Source: Streptosporangium minutum (GTDB lineage: Bacteria > Actinomycetota > Actinomycetes > Streptosporangiales > Streptosporangiaceae). From it: a stretch of 62,740 bases of DNA. The notes under the pieces were generated by a model. It saw only the letters and a list, made by a program, of their open reading frames with translations, did not search any database and was not told where the DNA came from. The DNA is taken from NCBI RefSeq assembly GCF_002149035.1, contig NZ_NGFP01000018.1, forward strand, positions 1 through 62,740, written 5' to 3'. The translations under genes and the position numbers were made by a program. Positions within the stretch are counted from its first letter, which is position 1. Every line of letters starts with the position of its first letter. Positions 25,095 through 33,810 of the stretch are shown here, one piece after another.

Positions 25095-26581
25095 GCGGCG
25101 TTCCGGAGGTCCGCGCGTTCATCCGGTCGCGCCGCCCTACCCCCGCGAGCTGGCTGGACCGCTACACCGCCCTGTTCGGGCTGGCGATAGGGGCCGCGGT
25201 GCTGGCCCAGCCTGCCTCCTCCATGCTGGCGACCATCGCCCGGCAGGCCGATCCGTCGCGGATGGGGGCCGGAGTGGCCCTCGTCGCGCTGGTCTACGCG
25301 GGCCTGCTCGCGGTCGCCCGCACGGTGGGCCCGGTCGCGGTGCCGGCCTCCGACGCCGCCTGGCTGGTGCTGTCCCCGCTGGACCGCCGCGGCGTGCTGG
25401 GACGGACCGCGAGGCTTCTCCTCGTGATCTCCGTGCTGGCCGGGACCGTGCTCGGGGTGGGCCTGCTCGCCGTGCTGGGCGCGCCCGACCAACTGGCGGT
25501 GCGGCTGGTCGCCGCCGTGGTCCTGGGTGTGTCCGCGGCGGCCGGCGGCATGGCGCTGGCCGTGCTCTCGCAGTCGTCGCAGACCTGGGACTCTTGGCTG
25601 CACGTGGCCCTCGTCGCGATCACGGTGCTCGCGGGGGTCGCGGCGCTGTCGGCGTCGGGGCCAGGGCGCCGGATCCTCCCCTCCGTCGCGTCCGCGCCCG
25701 TGACGCTCGGCGCGGCCCTGGCGGGTGTGGCCGCGGTGGCGTCCGCCCTGCTCGTACGGCGGGCGTGGTCGTCCCTGGCCCGGATCCCGGCGCGGAGCCT
25801 GCTGGCCGCCTCCACCCGCGCCGGTCACGTGGCCGGTGCGGCCGTCGGCATGGACCCCGGCGCTCTGACCTGGATCGCCGAGGACAACCACTGGCGGGGG
25901 CGTGCCCTGCGCTCGCGGCCGTGGCCGCCGCTGCCCGCCCCGCTGGCCCTGGCCTGGCAGGACTGGCGCCGCCTGGGCCGGCGCCCTGGACGGCTGGCCG
26001 CCCTGCTCGGAGCCGCCGCGCTCCCCTCGCTGGCCGCCCAGGCCGCCGGGGGCGTCACCGCGATCACGGTGGGCGCCCTGCTCGCCGGCGCGCTGGCCGC
26101 CGCGGTGGCGGGCACCTCGGGCGCGCGCCGCGACGGGGACAATCCGAGTCTCGCGCGTCTGCTCGGCGTCGACGCCCGCGCCGCGCTCGCCGCGCGGGCG
26201 CTGCTGCCGGCGCTGCTGAGCGCCGTCTGGCTCTCCCTGGCCCTGACCGGTCTGGTGCTGGCCGGCACGCTCGCGGAGGGCCCGTGGTGGCTGTTCGGGC
26301 TGTCGGCCGCTCCCGCCCTGGCCGCCGCGGGCCTGCGGATGGCGCGGCGGAACCCCGTCGACCATGCGATGCCGATCATCGAGACGCCGGTCGGAACGGT
26401 GCCCACCGGCCCGATGGTGTGGGGGTTGACCGGCGTCGACCTGGCGGCGCTGGGCTGCCTTCCGCTGGCGCTGGCACTGGCCGCCCAGCCGTCCGCGCTC
26501 GGCGGCTTCCTGGCCGCCCAGGCACTGGCCGGAGTCGTGGTCCTCTCGTCGTACCTGCTCCGCGCGGCGAAGGGCCGCTGA
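25091..26581 (+). CDS. DUF6297-like ABC permease
   Basis: A 496-residue integral membrane protein with about twelve hydrophobic segments in two blocks (residues ~25-240 and ~300-496) separated by a cytoplasmic loop containing ALTWIAEDNHWRGRALRSRP. It matches the actinobacterial DUF6297 group, which accompanies an ATP-binding subunit, as here. GTG 25091 overlaps the ATPase stop (GTGA), so the pair is translationally coupled. The direction of transport and substrate are not indicated. Confidence 0.8.
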   Translation: MSGVPEVRAFIRSRRPTPASWLDRYTALFGLAIGAAVLAQPASSMLATIARQADPSRMGAGVALVALVYAGLLAVARTVGPVAVPASDAAWLVLSPLDRRGVLGRTARLLLVISVLAGTVLGVGLLAVLGAPDQLAVRLVAAVVLGVSAAAGGMALAVLSQSSQTWDSWLHVALVAITVLAGVAALSASGPGRRILPSVASAPVTLGAALAGVAAVASALLVRRAWSSLARIPARSLLAASTRAGHVAGAAVGMDPGALTWIAEDNHWRGRALRSRPWPPLPAPLALAWQDWRRLGRRPGRLAALLGAAALPSLAAQAAGGVTAITVGALLAGALAAAVAGTSGARRDGDNPSLARLLGVDARAALAARALLPALLSAVWLSLALTGLVLAGTLAEGPWWLFGLSAAPALAAAGLRMARRNPVDHAMPIIETPVGTVPTGPMVWGLTGVDLAALGCLPLALALAAQPSALGGFLAAQALAGVVVLSSYLLRAAKGR

Positions 26582-26625
26582 GGAGGCCCGTGGAAAAACC
26601 CGGGCGATCAGCGAGTGGGCGGGCC

Positions 26626-26631
26626 TAAGAT
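26626..26631 (+). promoter_or_regulatory. -10 hexamer TAAGAT, leaderless-type, for lysE-like gene
   Basis: TAAGAT ends 6 nt before ATG 26638, with no Shine-Dalgarno. Confidence 0.5.
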
Positions 26632-26637
26632 CCGGAT

Positions 26638-27285
26638 ATGCCGGATCTGACAACCATTGCCCTTTTCGCCGCCGCGACCCTGGCCCTGCTGCTCGTGCCG
26701 GGTCCCGCCGTGCTCTACATCGTGACCCGCAGCGTCGCCCAGGGCCGCGGTGCGGGGATGGTGTCGGTGCTGGGCATCCACCTCGGTTCCGTGGTCCACG
26801 TGGCCGCCGCCGCCCTCGGCGTCAGCGCCCTGCTGGCCGCCTCGGCGACCGCGTTCACCCTGGTCAAGTATCTGGGCGCGGCCTACCTCGTCTGGCTGGG
26901 CGTCCGCAAGCTGATGTCCCGCCCGGACGGCGCCGAGGCGGCCGAGGCGCCGGTCGCGAGCCGGTCCCGGATGTTCTGGGAGGGGTTCGTGGTCAACGTG
27001 CTCAACCCGAAGACCGCGATCTTCTTCCTGGCCTTCCTGCCCCAGTTCACCGACCCCTCCCGAGGGCCGATCGCCCCGCAGATCCTGCTGCTCGGCGCGA
27101 TCTGGATCGCGCTCGGCATGGCCAGCGACGGCGCCTTCGCCCTGCTCGCCTCGGCCATGGCGGGCCGCCTGCGCCGCTCCGCCCGCGCCCGCCGCCGCCT
27201 GGACGTCACCAGCGGCCTGGTCTACGTCGGCCTGGGCGCCGTGACCGCGTTCACCGGCGAGAGCGCCGCGGCCGCCCGAGCCTAG
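26638..27285 (+). CDS. LysE/RhtB family amino-acid exporter
   Basis: A 215-residue inner-membrane exporter with six predicted helices. The family hallmarks are LLVPGPAVLYIVTRSVAQGR near residue 20, then KYLGAAYLVWLGVRKL and FVVNVLNPKTAIFFLAFLPQF. LysE/RhtB members expel amino acids such as lysine, threonine or homoserine. The gene stands alone with its own leaderless-type promoter. It overlaps the 3' end of the galM relic on the other strand by 4 nt. Confidence 0.93.
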   Translation: MPDLTTIALFAAATLALLLVPGPAVLYIVTRSVAQGRGAGMVSVLGIHLGSVVHVAAAALGVSALLAASATAFTLVKYLGAAYLVWLGVRKLMSRPDGAEAAEAPVASRSRMFWEGFVVNVLNPKTAIFFLAFLPQFTDPSRGPIAPQILLLGAIWIALGMASDGAFALLASAMAGRLRRSARARRRLDVTSGLVYVGLGAVTAFTGESAAAARA

Positions 27286-27369
27286 GAACCGCGCCTCCCC
27301 CGACGGACCTCACCGCGGGGAGGCCTGTCGGGACACGAGCCTCGCCCGGCGTGCCTGCCGTACGCGGTG

Positions 27370-27817
27370 GCGACGCCGTCCAGGAGGTTGCCCGAGAGGG
27401 TGAAGTAGGAGTGGTCGGTCAGGTTGAGCACGGTCGGCGCGTCGGTGGTCGCGCGATAGTCCAGCCGGAGCGCGTCCCCGGTCAGCGTGTAGGTGAGCGA
27501 GACGGTCGGGTGCCCGGACAGCCCTCCTCCCCGTCGGCCCTCCCCGTCGGCGCTGACGTACTCCAGCGTCACCGCCGTGCCGGAGACCTCCGCCACCCGC
27601 CACACCCGGCTGGCGAACCCGCCCGGCCCGCCGCGGAGGCTGTTGGGCCCGTTGTTCACCGGCAGCCTGTGGGTGACGCCGTCGAGGGTGAACCGCCCGC
27701 CCGCGATGCGGTCGCCGTACCTGCCGACGACCGCGCCGAAGTGGCGGCTGCGCGTCAGGTAGTCCTCCAGGGTGTCGCAGCCGAGCACCACGTTTGGGCG
27801 GCCGGCCCCGTAGGGCC
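27370..27817 (-). pseudogene. Aldose 1-epimerase (galM) remnant
   Basis: The minus strand encodes about 145 residues of a GalM-like beta-sandwich: RPNVVLGCDTLEDY, FGAVVGRYGDRIAGGRFTLDG, LPVNNGPNSLRGG and TVLNLTDHSYFTLSGN are all characteristic. The ~45 residues expected before VVLG and the ~200 expected after LSGN, including the catalytic Glu region, are missing, and the frame continues into unrelated Arg-rich sequence. It is a double-truncated relic without a plausible start; an open frame beginning at 27791 is not expected to make an enzyme. Confidence 0.75.
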
Positions 27818-27819
27818 GG

Positions 27820-28101
27820 TCAGGACTCGGCGGCCCGGCGGGGCAGGCGAGGCGCCGCCGGCCGCGTCCGGAGTGAGAGCGCGGCGACGACGACCTTGCG
27901 GATCACTATCGTGAGCGTCGCCACGGCGATCGCCGTCCACGTCTGCGCGAGGGAGAGGCGGAGGAGCCCCGCCGCGACGAGGAAGTCCAGCAACACCGCC
28001 ATCGCGCCCCCGGGGCCGCCGCCGCGCAGCAGGGCGGCGAGCGCCGCGACCAGTCCCATGACGACGACCAGGGCGGCGGCCGTCCGGACGACCTCATCCA
28101 C
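27820..28101 (-). CDS. Small membrane protein next to DUF1622
   Basis: A protein of 93 residues from GTG 28101 (100 from GTG 28122) with two or three hydrophobic helices (AAALVVVMGLVAALAALL, AVLLDFLVAAGLLRL, AIAVATLTIVI). Start GTG 28101 overlaps the DUF1622 stop, suggesting coupling; no Shine-Dalgarno is visible. Family not recognised. The pair may form a small membrane complex. Confidence 0.6.
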   Translation of the reverse strand: MDEVVRTAAALVVVMGLVAALAALLRGGGPGGAMAVLLDFLVAAGLLRLSLAQTWTAIAVATLTIVIRKVVVAALSLRTRPAAPRLPRRAAES

Positions 28102-28486
28102 CGCCGGCACCGGGCACGGCACGCGGAGCGGCCTCGGCCACCGTACGTCCCTCCCGCTCGATCTCCCTGCTCAGGAAGAAGTTCAGGGCGGTCCTGATGG
28201 CGGCGATCGCCGCGAGTTGCCCGATCTGCGTGAAGCTCGGCGAGATGGCCGTGCGCAGCACGTCACTGGCAAGCTGGAACTCCAGACCCAGCGCGAGGAA
28301 CCGCCCCAGGAACAGCCGCACGGCGATGAACCCGTCGGCCCCGCTCCGGCGGGCGGCCACCAGGAGAAACCGCGCGAAAGCCGCAGCCGCACCGACGAAG
28401 ATGACGGTCGCGCCGGCCGCCTCCACGAGGCGGACGAGCAGGTCGACGACCTCCCGGAGCGTCTCCTCGGGCAGAAGATCAAGCAT
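28094..28486 (-). CDS. DUF1622 family membrane protein
   Basis: A 130-residue inner-membrane protein of the DUF1622 family, function unknown. Three hydrophobic segments are seen, with the conserved RLFLGRFLALGLEFQLASDVLRTAISP in the middle (residues ~75-100) and a charged cytoplasmic C-terminus ending in a Pro/Gly/Ala tail. It is the first gene of a two-gene unit with the small membrane protein. Confidence 0.8.
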   Translation of the reverse strand: MLDLLPEETLREVVDLLVRLVEAAGATVIFVGAAAAFARFLLVAARRSGADGFIAVRLFLGRFLALGLEFQLASDVLRTAISPSFTQIGQLAAIAAIRTALNFFLSREIEREGRTVAEAAPRAVPGAGGG

Positions 28487-28615
28487 GTGCTGCTGTTACC
28501 CGGTGGCCGCGGGCCTAAGCGGGAGGACCGACGGGAGCGCGGGGGCTGTCGGCCGGGGAGACGCGGGTACCTTCGTCGACCGACCGCACGGGACGGGTCC
28601 GCCCCGGCAGGGGAG

Positions 28616-28790
28616 GGGCCGGGAGCCGGAGGCTAGGCGCCGGGAGCCGGGAGCCGGGAGCCGGGAGCCGGAGGCAAGGAACCGGGAGCCGAAGGTCGGA
28701 GGCAAGGAGCCAGGGGCCGGGAGCAAGGAGCCGAAGGTCGGAGGCAAGGAGCCGGGGGCCGGGGCAAGAGGCTGAAGGCCGGGGGCCGGG
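28616..28790. repeat. Tandem repeats upstream of the S41 peptidase gene
   Basis: Several GCCGGGA heptamers at 28630-28670 are followed by two copies, 42 nt apart (28688 and 28730), of a unit starting GCCGAAGGTCGGAGGCAAGG. The stretch is purine-rich and noncoding. It separates the DUF1622 gene from the divergent S41 gene. Confidence 0.65.
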
Positions 28791-28847
28791 TGGTCCGTGT
28801 CATCTCGGCAGGGAAGATCCGGAAATGTCGCCGGAACACTAGAGTCC

Positions 28848-29807
28848 ATGGCCATGGACTGGACACCACAGGTCGAGACGCTCTGCGCGCAACTGACCGA
28901 GCACTATGTTCTCCCCGAGGTCGGGGCGGAGATCGCGGAGATCCTGCGGAAGCGGCTGGCCGCGGGCGCCTACGCCGGGATCCCGGGGGACGAGGCCTTC
29001 GCCGCGGCGGTGACCGAGGACCTCCAGTCGGTCAACGGCGACAAGCATCTGCGGCTGATCCACAGCGTCGACGAGGTGCCGGTCGACGACCCGTCGGACG
29101 CCGCCCTCTACAAGGCGGAGATCTCGCTGTCCGGCTACGGCTTCGCCCGCGTGGAACGCCTGCCCGGCAACATCGGATACATCGACACGACGATGTTCTG
29201 CCAGCCCGAAACGGCCGGCGACCGGGCGGTGGCGGCGATGACGCTGGTCGCCGACACCGACGCGCTCGTGTTCGACGTGCGCCGCAACCGGGGTGGCTCG
29301 CCCGGCATGGTGGCGCTGATCTGCAGCTACTTCTTCGGTCTCGACGAACCCACCCACCTCAACTCCATCTACTGGCGCGGGACCGGCCACACCGACCAGT
29401 CCTGGACCCTGCCCTACGTCCCCGGCCCGCGCTTCGGCCCCAGCAAGCCGATCTACGTCCTGACCAGCTCGCTGACGTTCTCCGGAGCTGAGGAGCTCGC
29501 CTACGACCTGCAGACCCGCGACCGCGCCACGATCGTCGGCGAGCGCACCAGGGGCGGCGCCAATCCCGGCGGCCGCTACTACGTCGGCCCGCACCTGAAG
29601 TCGGCCGTCCCCTCGGGCCGCGCCGTCAACCCGGTCAGGGGCGACAACTGGGAGGGCGTCGGCGTGGCGCCGGACATCGAGGCGACGGCCGAGGAGGCGT
29701 TCGGCCGGGCCTACGGCCTGGCGCTGCGGCACGTCCTCACGCTGGGTGAGGACGGCGCCCGCCGCGCGGTGGCCGCCGAGGCCCGAGAGGCCCTCGCCGC
29801 CCTTTAG
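28848..29807 (+). CDS. S41 family peptidase (IRBP/C-terminal-processing type)
   Basis: A 319-residue S41 serine peptidase without PDZ or signal peptide. The N-terminal helical domain (~1-95) resembles the IRBP-type N-domain. The catalytic beta-beta-alpha core follows, with VFDVRRNRGGSPGMVALI, then TSSLTFSGAEELAYDL with the probable nucleophile Ser212, and GERTRGGANPGG. ATG 28848 is given; ATG 28854 is an alternative because TAGAGT (28840-28845) lies 8 nt before it, which would make a leaderless message. No signal sequence suggests cytosolic action. It stands alone. Confidence 0.88.
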   Translation: MAMDWTPQVETLCAQLTEHYVLPEVGAEIAEILRKRLAAGAYAGIPGDEAFAAAVTEDLQSVNGDKHLRLIHSVDEVPVDDPSDAALYKAEISLSGYGFARVERLPGNIGYIDTTMFCQPETAGDRAVAAMTLVADTDALVFDVRRNRGGSPGMVALICSYFFGLDEPTHLNSIYWRGTGHTDQSWTLPYVPGPRFGPSKPIYVLTSSLTFSGAEELAYDLQTRDRATIVGERTRGGANPGGRYYVGPHLKSAVPSGRAVNPVRGDNWEGVGVAPDIEATAEEAFGRAYGLALRHVLTLGEDGARRAVAAEAREALAAL

Positions 29808-30029
29808 CGGTCCGGCGGCGTTCCCGGACCTCCCCGGTGGGGACCGCCGCGCCGGAGACCGGCCGGGAGGCGTCCCCACCGGATCGCGCCGACGCGGGCC
29901 CTCAAGCCAGGACACGTCAACGTGGGGCTCTCGGTCCAGGACGCCGTCGACTCGGCGCGGGATGCCCAGCGGGTTGTCCTCCCGCAGTTCGAGCCCCGCT
30001 GTCGCGGGCCGGCCCTCTCGGGGGCGGGA

Positions 30030-31616
30030 TCAGTCCTGGGCGGCCTGGGCGGTCTCCCTGGCCCAGCGGTAGTCGGCCTTGCCCGCCGGGGAACGGACCA
30101 TCTCGTCGACGAAGGCGAAGACCCGGGGCACCTTGTAGCCGGAGAGCCTCTCCCGGCAGTGCGCGTCGAGCTCCTCCGCCGACGGCCTCGCGTCGGGGCG
30201 GAGCTCCACCACGGCGGCGACCCGGCTGCCCCAGCGCTCGTCGGGGATGCCGGTGACGACGGCGTCGAAGACCGCCGGATGCCCTTTGAGCACCGCCTCG
30301 ACCTCCTCGGGGAAGACCTTCTCCCCGCCGGTGTTGATGCAGACCGACCCCCGGCCGAAGATCGTGATGGTGCCGTCCTCCTCGACCTTGGCCATGTCGC
30401 CGGTGAGCAGCCAGCGCACGCCCGCCCTGTCGGTCACGAAGGTCCGGCCGGTCTTGGCCTCGTCCTTGTAGTAGCCGAAGGCGATCCGGCCGCTCTTGGC
30501 GACCGTGCCCAGCTCGCCCCCGCCGGGCTTGACCGGCTCCAGGGACTCGTTCAGCACGACCAGGGCGGAGGCGGGGTTGGACTGGAACCGCTGCCCCGAC
30601 TCGGGCGAGGAGCCGGGGACCGCCGAGGCGGTGTAGCCGGACTCGCTGGAGCCGAAGCTGTCTATGATCATCCTGCCGGGGAGCAGCTCCTGGAGGCGGT
30701 CGCGGACGGAGCCGGTCAGGATGGCCCCGGTGGAGCTGATCACGACCAGCGACGACAGGTCGTAGGAGCCCGCGGCGATCTCGTCGGCCAGCGGGCGGGC
30801 CATCGCGTCGCCGGTGAGGTTGACCGTGAGGACCTTCTCCCGCTCGACCGCGCGGAGCACCTCGGCGGCGTCGAACTTGCGGACGTAGACCATGGTTCCG
30901 CCCATCCACCAGGTGATGAAGGTGGCCATCTGGGCCGCGCCGTGCATCAGCGGGGCCGCCGCCATCATGGTCAGCGGCCCGGAGGCCGTGGCCGCCTCGA
31001 TCACCTCCTCCGGCGTGGCGCGCGGGTCCCCGTAGGGGTTGCCGCCGCCGAAGGCGAAGAACAGGTCCTCGGCCCGCCACATCACCCCCTTGGGCATCCC
31101 GGTGGTGCCGCCGGTGTAGATGATGTAGACGTCGCCGCCCGACCGCTCGGGGAACCCCCGCGTGTCCGGCCCGCCGGCCAGCGCCTCCCGGTACGGCACC
31201 GCCCCCTCGACCCGGGACGGACCGCCCACGGCGATCAGGTGCCCGAGCTCGGGAGCCTGCGGGGCCACGGCCGCCACCCGGTCGTCGAACTCGACGTCGA
31301 ACAGCAGGGCCACGATGTCGGAGTCCCGGTAGAGGTAGAGCAGCTCCGTCTCGACGTAGCGGTAGTTCACGTTGACGGGCACGGCCCGGATCTTGAGGGT
31401 GGCCAGCAGTCCCACGACGTACTCGACACCGTTGTAGAGGTGGATCCCGACGTGCTGCCCGGCCCGCACGCCCGCGCCCGTCAGGTGGTGGGCGAGCCGG
31501 TTGGCCTCCGCGTCCAGCTCCGCGTAGGTCAGGCGGTCGCCGCCGCAGACGACGGCGACGCGGTCCCCGATCGCGTCCGCGAGCCCCTCGAACAGATCTG
31601 CGTGGTTGAACTCCAT
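30030..31616 (-). CDS. Acyl-CoA synthetase, FadD19-like
   Basis: A 528-residue ANL-superfamily ligase that activates a carboxylate as its CoA thioester through an acyl-adenylate. The P-loop is YTGGTTGMPKGVMW, A5 is SFGSSESGYT, and the hinge/A8 region is RGSVCINTGGEKVFPEEVE. SPAGKADYRWA carries the A10 catalytic Lys. Segment-by-segment resemblance (LTGDAMARPLADE, GVMWRAED, MHGAAQMATF) is closest, from memory, to FadD19, the steroid C24 side-chain ligase. Start ATG 31616 has AGGAGGG upstream. It is the last gene of a five-gene operon with two thiolase-fold proteins, a DUF35 protein and another ligase. Confidence 0.9.
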   Translation of the reverse strand: MEFNHADLFEGLADAIGDRVAVVCGGDRLTYAELDAEANRLAHHLTGAGVRAGQHVGIHLYNGVEYVVGLLATLKIRAVPVNVNYRYVETELLYLYRDSDIVALLFDVEFDDRVAAVAPQAPELGHLIAVGGPSRVEGAVPYREALAGGPDTRGFPERSGGDVYIIYTGGTTGMPKGVMWRAEDLFFAFGGGNPYGDPRATPEEVIEAATASGPLTMMAAAPLMHGAAQMATFITWWMGGTMVYVRKFDAAEVLRAVEREKVLTVNLTGDAMARPLADEIAAGSYDLSSLVVISSTGAILTGSVRDRLQELLPGRMIIDSFGSSESGYTASAVPGSSPESGQRFQSNPASALVVLNESLEPVKPGGGELGTVAKSGRIAFGYYKDEAKTGRTFVTDRAGVRWLLTGDMAKVEEDGTITIFGRGSVCINTGGEKVFPEEVEAVLKGHPAVFDAVVTGIPDERWGSRVAAVVELRPDARPSAEELDAHCRERLSGYKVPRVFAFVDEMVRSPAGKADYRWARETAQAAQD

Positions 31617-31636
31617 CGGGCCCTCCTGGGGGGAGA

Positions 31637-32788
31637 TCAGGGTCTGTCGCTGCCGACCATCCACATCGCGAAGAACTGGGCGCCTCCGCCGTAGGCGTGC
31701 CCCAGGGCCCGCCTGGCCCCGTCGACCTGGTGCTCCCCCGCCATCCCCCTGACCTGGAGTGCCGCCTCGGCGAACCGGATCAGCCCGGACGCGCCGATCG
31801 GGTTGCTCGACAGCACCCCGCCCGAGGCGTTCCACGGGATGTCACCGTCCAGAGCCGTGGCCCCGGACTCGGTGAGCTTCCACCCCTCCCCCTCGGCGGC
31901 GAACCCGAGGTTCTCCAGCCACATCGGCTCGTACCAGGAGAAGGGCACGTACACCTCGGCCACGTCGATCTCCCGGCGCGGGTCGGTGATCCCGGCCTGC
32001 CGGTACACGTCGGCCGCGCAGTCCTTGCCGCCCTGCGGGTTCACGGTGTCCCGTCCGGCGCGGAAGATCGGCTCTGAGCGCATCGCCGTACCCAGGACCC
32101 AGGCGGGGGTGCTGCCGGTGAGCTTGTCCCCGGCGGCCAGGACCATCGCGCACGCGCCGTCGGAGGACGGGCAGGTGTCCAGGTAGCGGATCGGCTCCCA
32201 GAGCATCGGGGTCGACTCGACCATCTTCCGGTCGATCCCGGGGATCCTCAGGTGGGCGTAGGGGTTCTTCAGGGCGTTGCGCCGGTCCTTGACCGCCACC
32301 AGGTGGCCGATGTGCTCGGGGGCGCCGGACCTGCGGATGTACTCGCGGATGTGGGGGGCGAAGTAGCCGCCCGCGCCGACCACCAGCGAGGCGCTGAACG
32401 GCAGGTGCGTGGACAGCGCCCAGGTCGCGTTGGACTCCGACTGCTTCTCGAAGGCCACCACCAGCACCCGGTCGTGCACGCCGCCCTGGATCAGCGAGGC
32501 CCCGACCAGCGCCGTGGACCCGCCGACCGAACCGGCGGTGTGCACGCGCATCATCGGCTTGCCCGCGGCGCCGAGGGCGTCGGCCAGATAGGCCTCCGGC
32601 ATCATCACGCCCTCGAACAGGTCGGGCGCCTTGCCGATGACAACGGCGTCGATGTCCTTCCAGGTCAGGCCCGCGTCCTGAAGCGCGCGCAGCGCCGCCT
32701 CGCGGACCAGCCCGGCGATGGAGACGTCCCGCCGCTTGGTCGTGTAGTGGGTCTGGCCGATCCCGATGACCGCACACGGGTTACCCAT
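31637..32788 (-). CDS. Thiolase-fold lipid-transfer/aldolase-like protein (Ltp type) 1
   Basis: A 383-residue thiolase-superfamily protein. The opening CAVIGIGQTHYTTKRRDVS and the NPIGASGLIRFAEAALQVRG near residue 335 are thiolase hallmarks. The position that usually carries the nucleophilic Cys (about 83-90) reads VHTAGSVGGS, without Cys, so Claisen thiolysis through a Cys acyl-enzyme is unlikely. Ltp2-type thiolase-fold aldolases of steroid side-chain degradation share this loss and need a DUF35 partner, which is encoded two genes upstream. HAYGGGAQFF near the C-terminus keeps the Gly-rich loop. The spacing to the next thiolase gene is 2 nt. Confidence 0.88.
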   Translation of the reverse strand: MGNPCAVIGIGQTHYTTKRRDVSIAGLVREAALRALQDAGLTWKDIDAVVIGKAPDLFEGVMMPEAYLADALGAAGKPMMRVHTAGSVGGSTALVGASLIQGGVHDRVLVVAFEKQSESNATWALSTHLPFSASLVVGAGGYFAPHIREYIRRSGAPEHIGHLVAVKDRRNALKNPYAHLRIPGIDRKMVESTPMLWEPIRYLDTCPSSDGACAMVLAAGDKLTGSTPAWVLGTAMRSEPIFRAGRDTVNPQGGKDCAADVYRQAGITDPRREIDVAEVYVPFSWYEPMWLENLGFAAEGEGWKLTESGATALDGDIPWNASGGVLSSNPIGASGLIRFAEAALQVRGMAGEHQVDGARRALGHAYGGGAQFFAMWMVGSDRP

Positions 32789-32790
32789 GA

Positions 32791-33810
32791 TCAGGCCTCC
32801 ATCACGGTGACGAGGTTGTGCTGCAGGCAGGGGCCGCTGGAGGCGTGCCCGATGGTACGGCTCGCGGCGCCGTCGAGGATGCGCTGGGCTGCCTCGCCGA
32901 CGCGGATGAGGCCGGTGGCCATGACCGGGTTGGCCGCGAGCGGCCCCCCGCTGGGGTTGACGACCGTGGACTCGGGGAGCTCCAGCGCCTGGCGGAGGAT
33001 CGGCTCCTCGTGGCTGAACTGGGTGTGAAGCTCGGCGACGTCGACGTGACCCTTGCCGGCCCCCGCCGCTCGTGCGGCTTCGGCGGCGGAGGCCGACCGG
33101 GCGAGATCTCTCATGCCCAGGTAATGGGGCTCTATGCGATGGGCGATGCCCGTGATCCAGGCCGGGCGCTCACACAGCTCCCTGGCGAGGTCCCCGGCCG
33201 CCAGCACCACCGCGGCGGCGCCGTCGGTGACCGGGGCGATGTCGTACGGCCGCAGCGGCTCGACCTCGAAGGCGTCCCCTCCGGGGTCGGGCAGGTCGAG
33301 GGCGTAGGGATTGGCCCGGCCGTCGGCGCGGCTGCGCCGTACGATCTCGTCCAGCCGGGCGCGGTCGACCTTGGCGGCCGAGGCCTGCAGCGCGGCGTAG
33401 GAGACCTGGTCGAGGCCGAGCGGGGCCAGGTAGTAGGGGTCGAGCTGGAGCGTCATGATCTCCCGCAGGTCGCCCTGGGAGGACTTGCCGAACCCGTAGA
33501 CCAGCGCCGAGTCGACGTCACCGTGCTGGAGCCTGACCCACGCCTCGTACAGCGCCCAGGCGGCGTCCATCTCCACGTGGCTCTCGGAGATCGGCGGCCA
33601 GGCTCCGAGCGCGTCGAGCGCCGAGACGAAGGAGAACGGCGCGCCCGCCAGGTAGTCGCACGACCCCGAGCAGGTGAAGCCGAACTTCCGCAGCCCCGTC
33701 TTCTCCCTGACCTCGTCCAGCGGGGGGAGGATCAACTCGGGCTCGCTCTGCCCCTGGTCGGTCGCGCTGTGCCTGGTCTGCGCGAACGCGACGACCGCTA
33801 TCTCACGCAT
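32791..33810 (-). CDS. Thiolase-fold lipid-transfer protein (Ltp type) 2
   Basis: A 339-residue thiolase-like protein, shorter than catalytic thiolases (~390). The segment at the usual nucleophile site reads SESHVEMDAAWALYEA (about 75-90), with no Cys. Later motifs NPSGGPLAANPVMATGLIRV and TIGHASSGPCLQHN retain the thiolase C-terminal fold. It is probably a subunit paired with Ltp 1 and the DUF35 protein, as in two-component thiolase/DUF35 complexes. Its start abuts the DUF35 stop with no intergenic base. Confidence 0.87.
   Translation of the reverse strand: MREIAVVAFAQTRHSATDQGQSEPELILPPLDEVREKTGLRKFGFTCSGSCDYLAGAPFSFVSALDALGAWPPISESHVEMDAAWALYEAWVRLQHGDVDSALVYGFGKSSQGDLREIMTLQLDPYYLAPLGLDQVSYAALQASAAKVDRARLDEIVRRSRADGRANPYALDLPDPGGDAFEVEPLRPYDIAPVTDGAAAVVLAAGDLARELCERPAWITGIAHRIEPHYLGMRDLARSASAAEAARAAGAGKGHVDVAELHTQFSHEEPILRQALELPESTVVNPSGGPLAANPVMATGLIRVGEAAQRILDGAASRTIGHASSGPCLQHNLVTVMEA

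Noticed and set aside
29808-30029. Open minus-strand frame with ELREDNPLGIPRRVDGVLD
   Set aside because: It looks protein-like but has no start or recognised family; it may be a relic, and I cannot support more.
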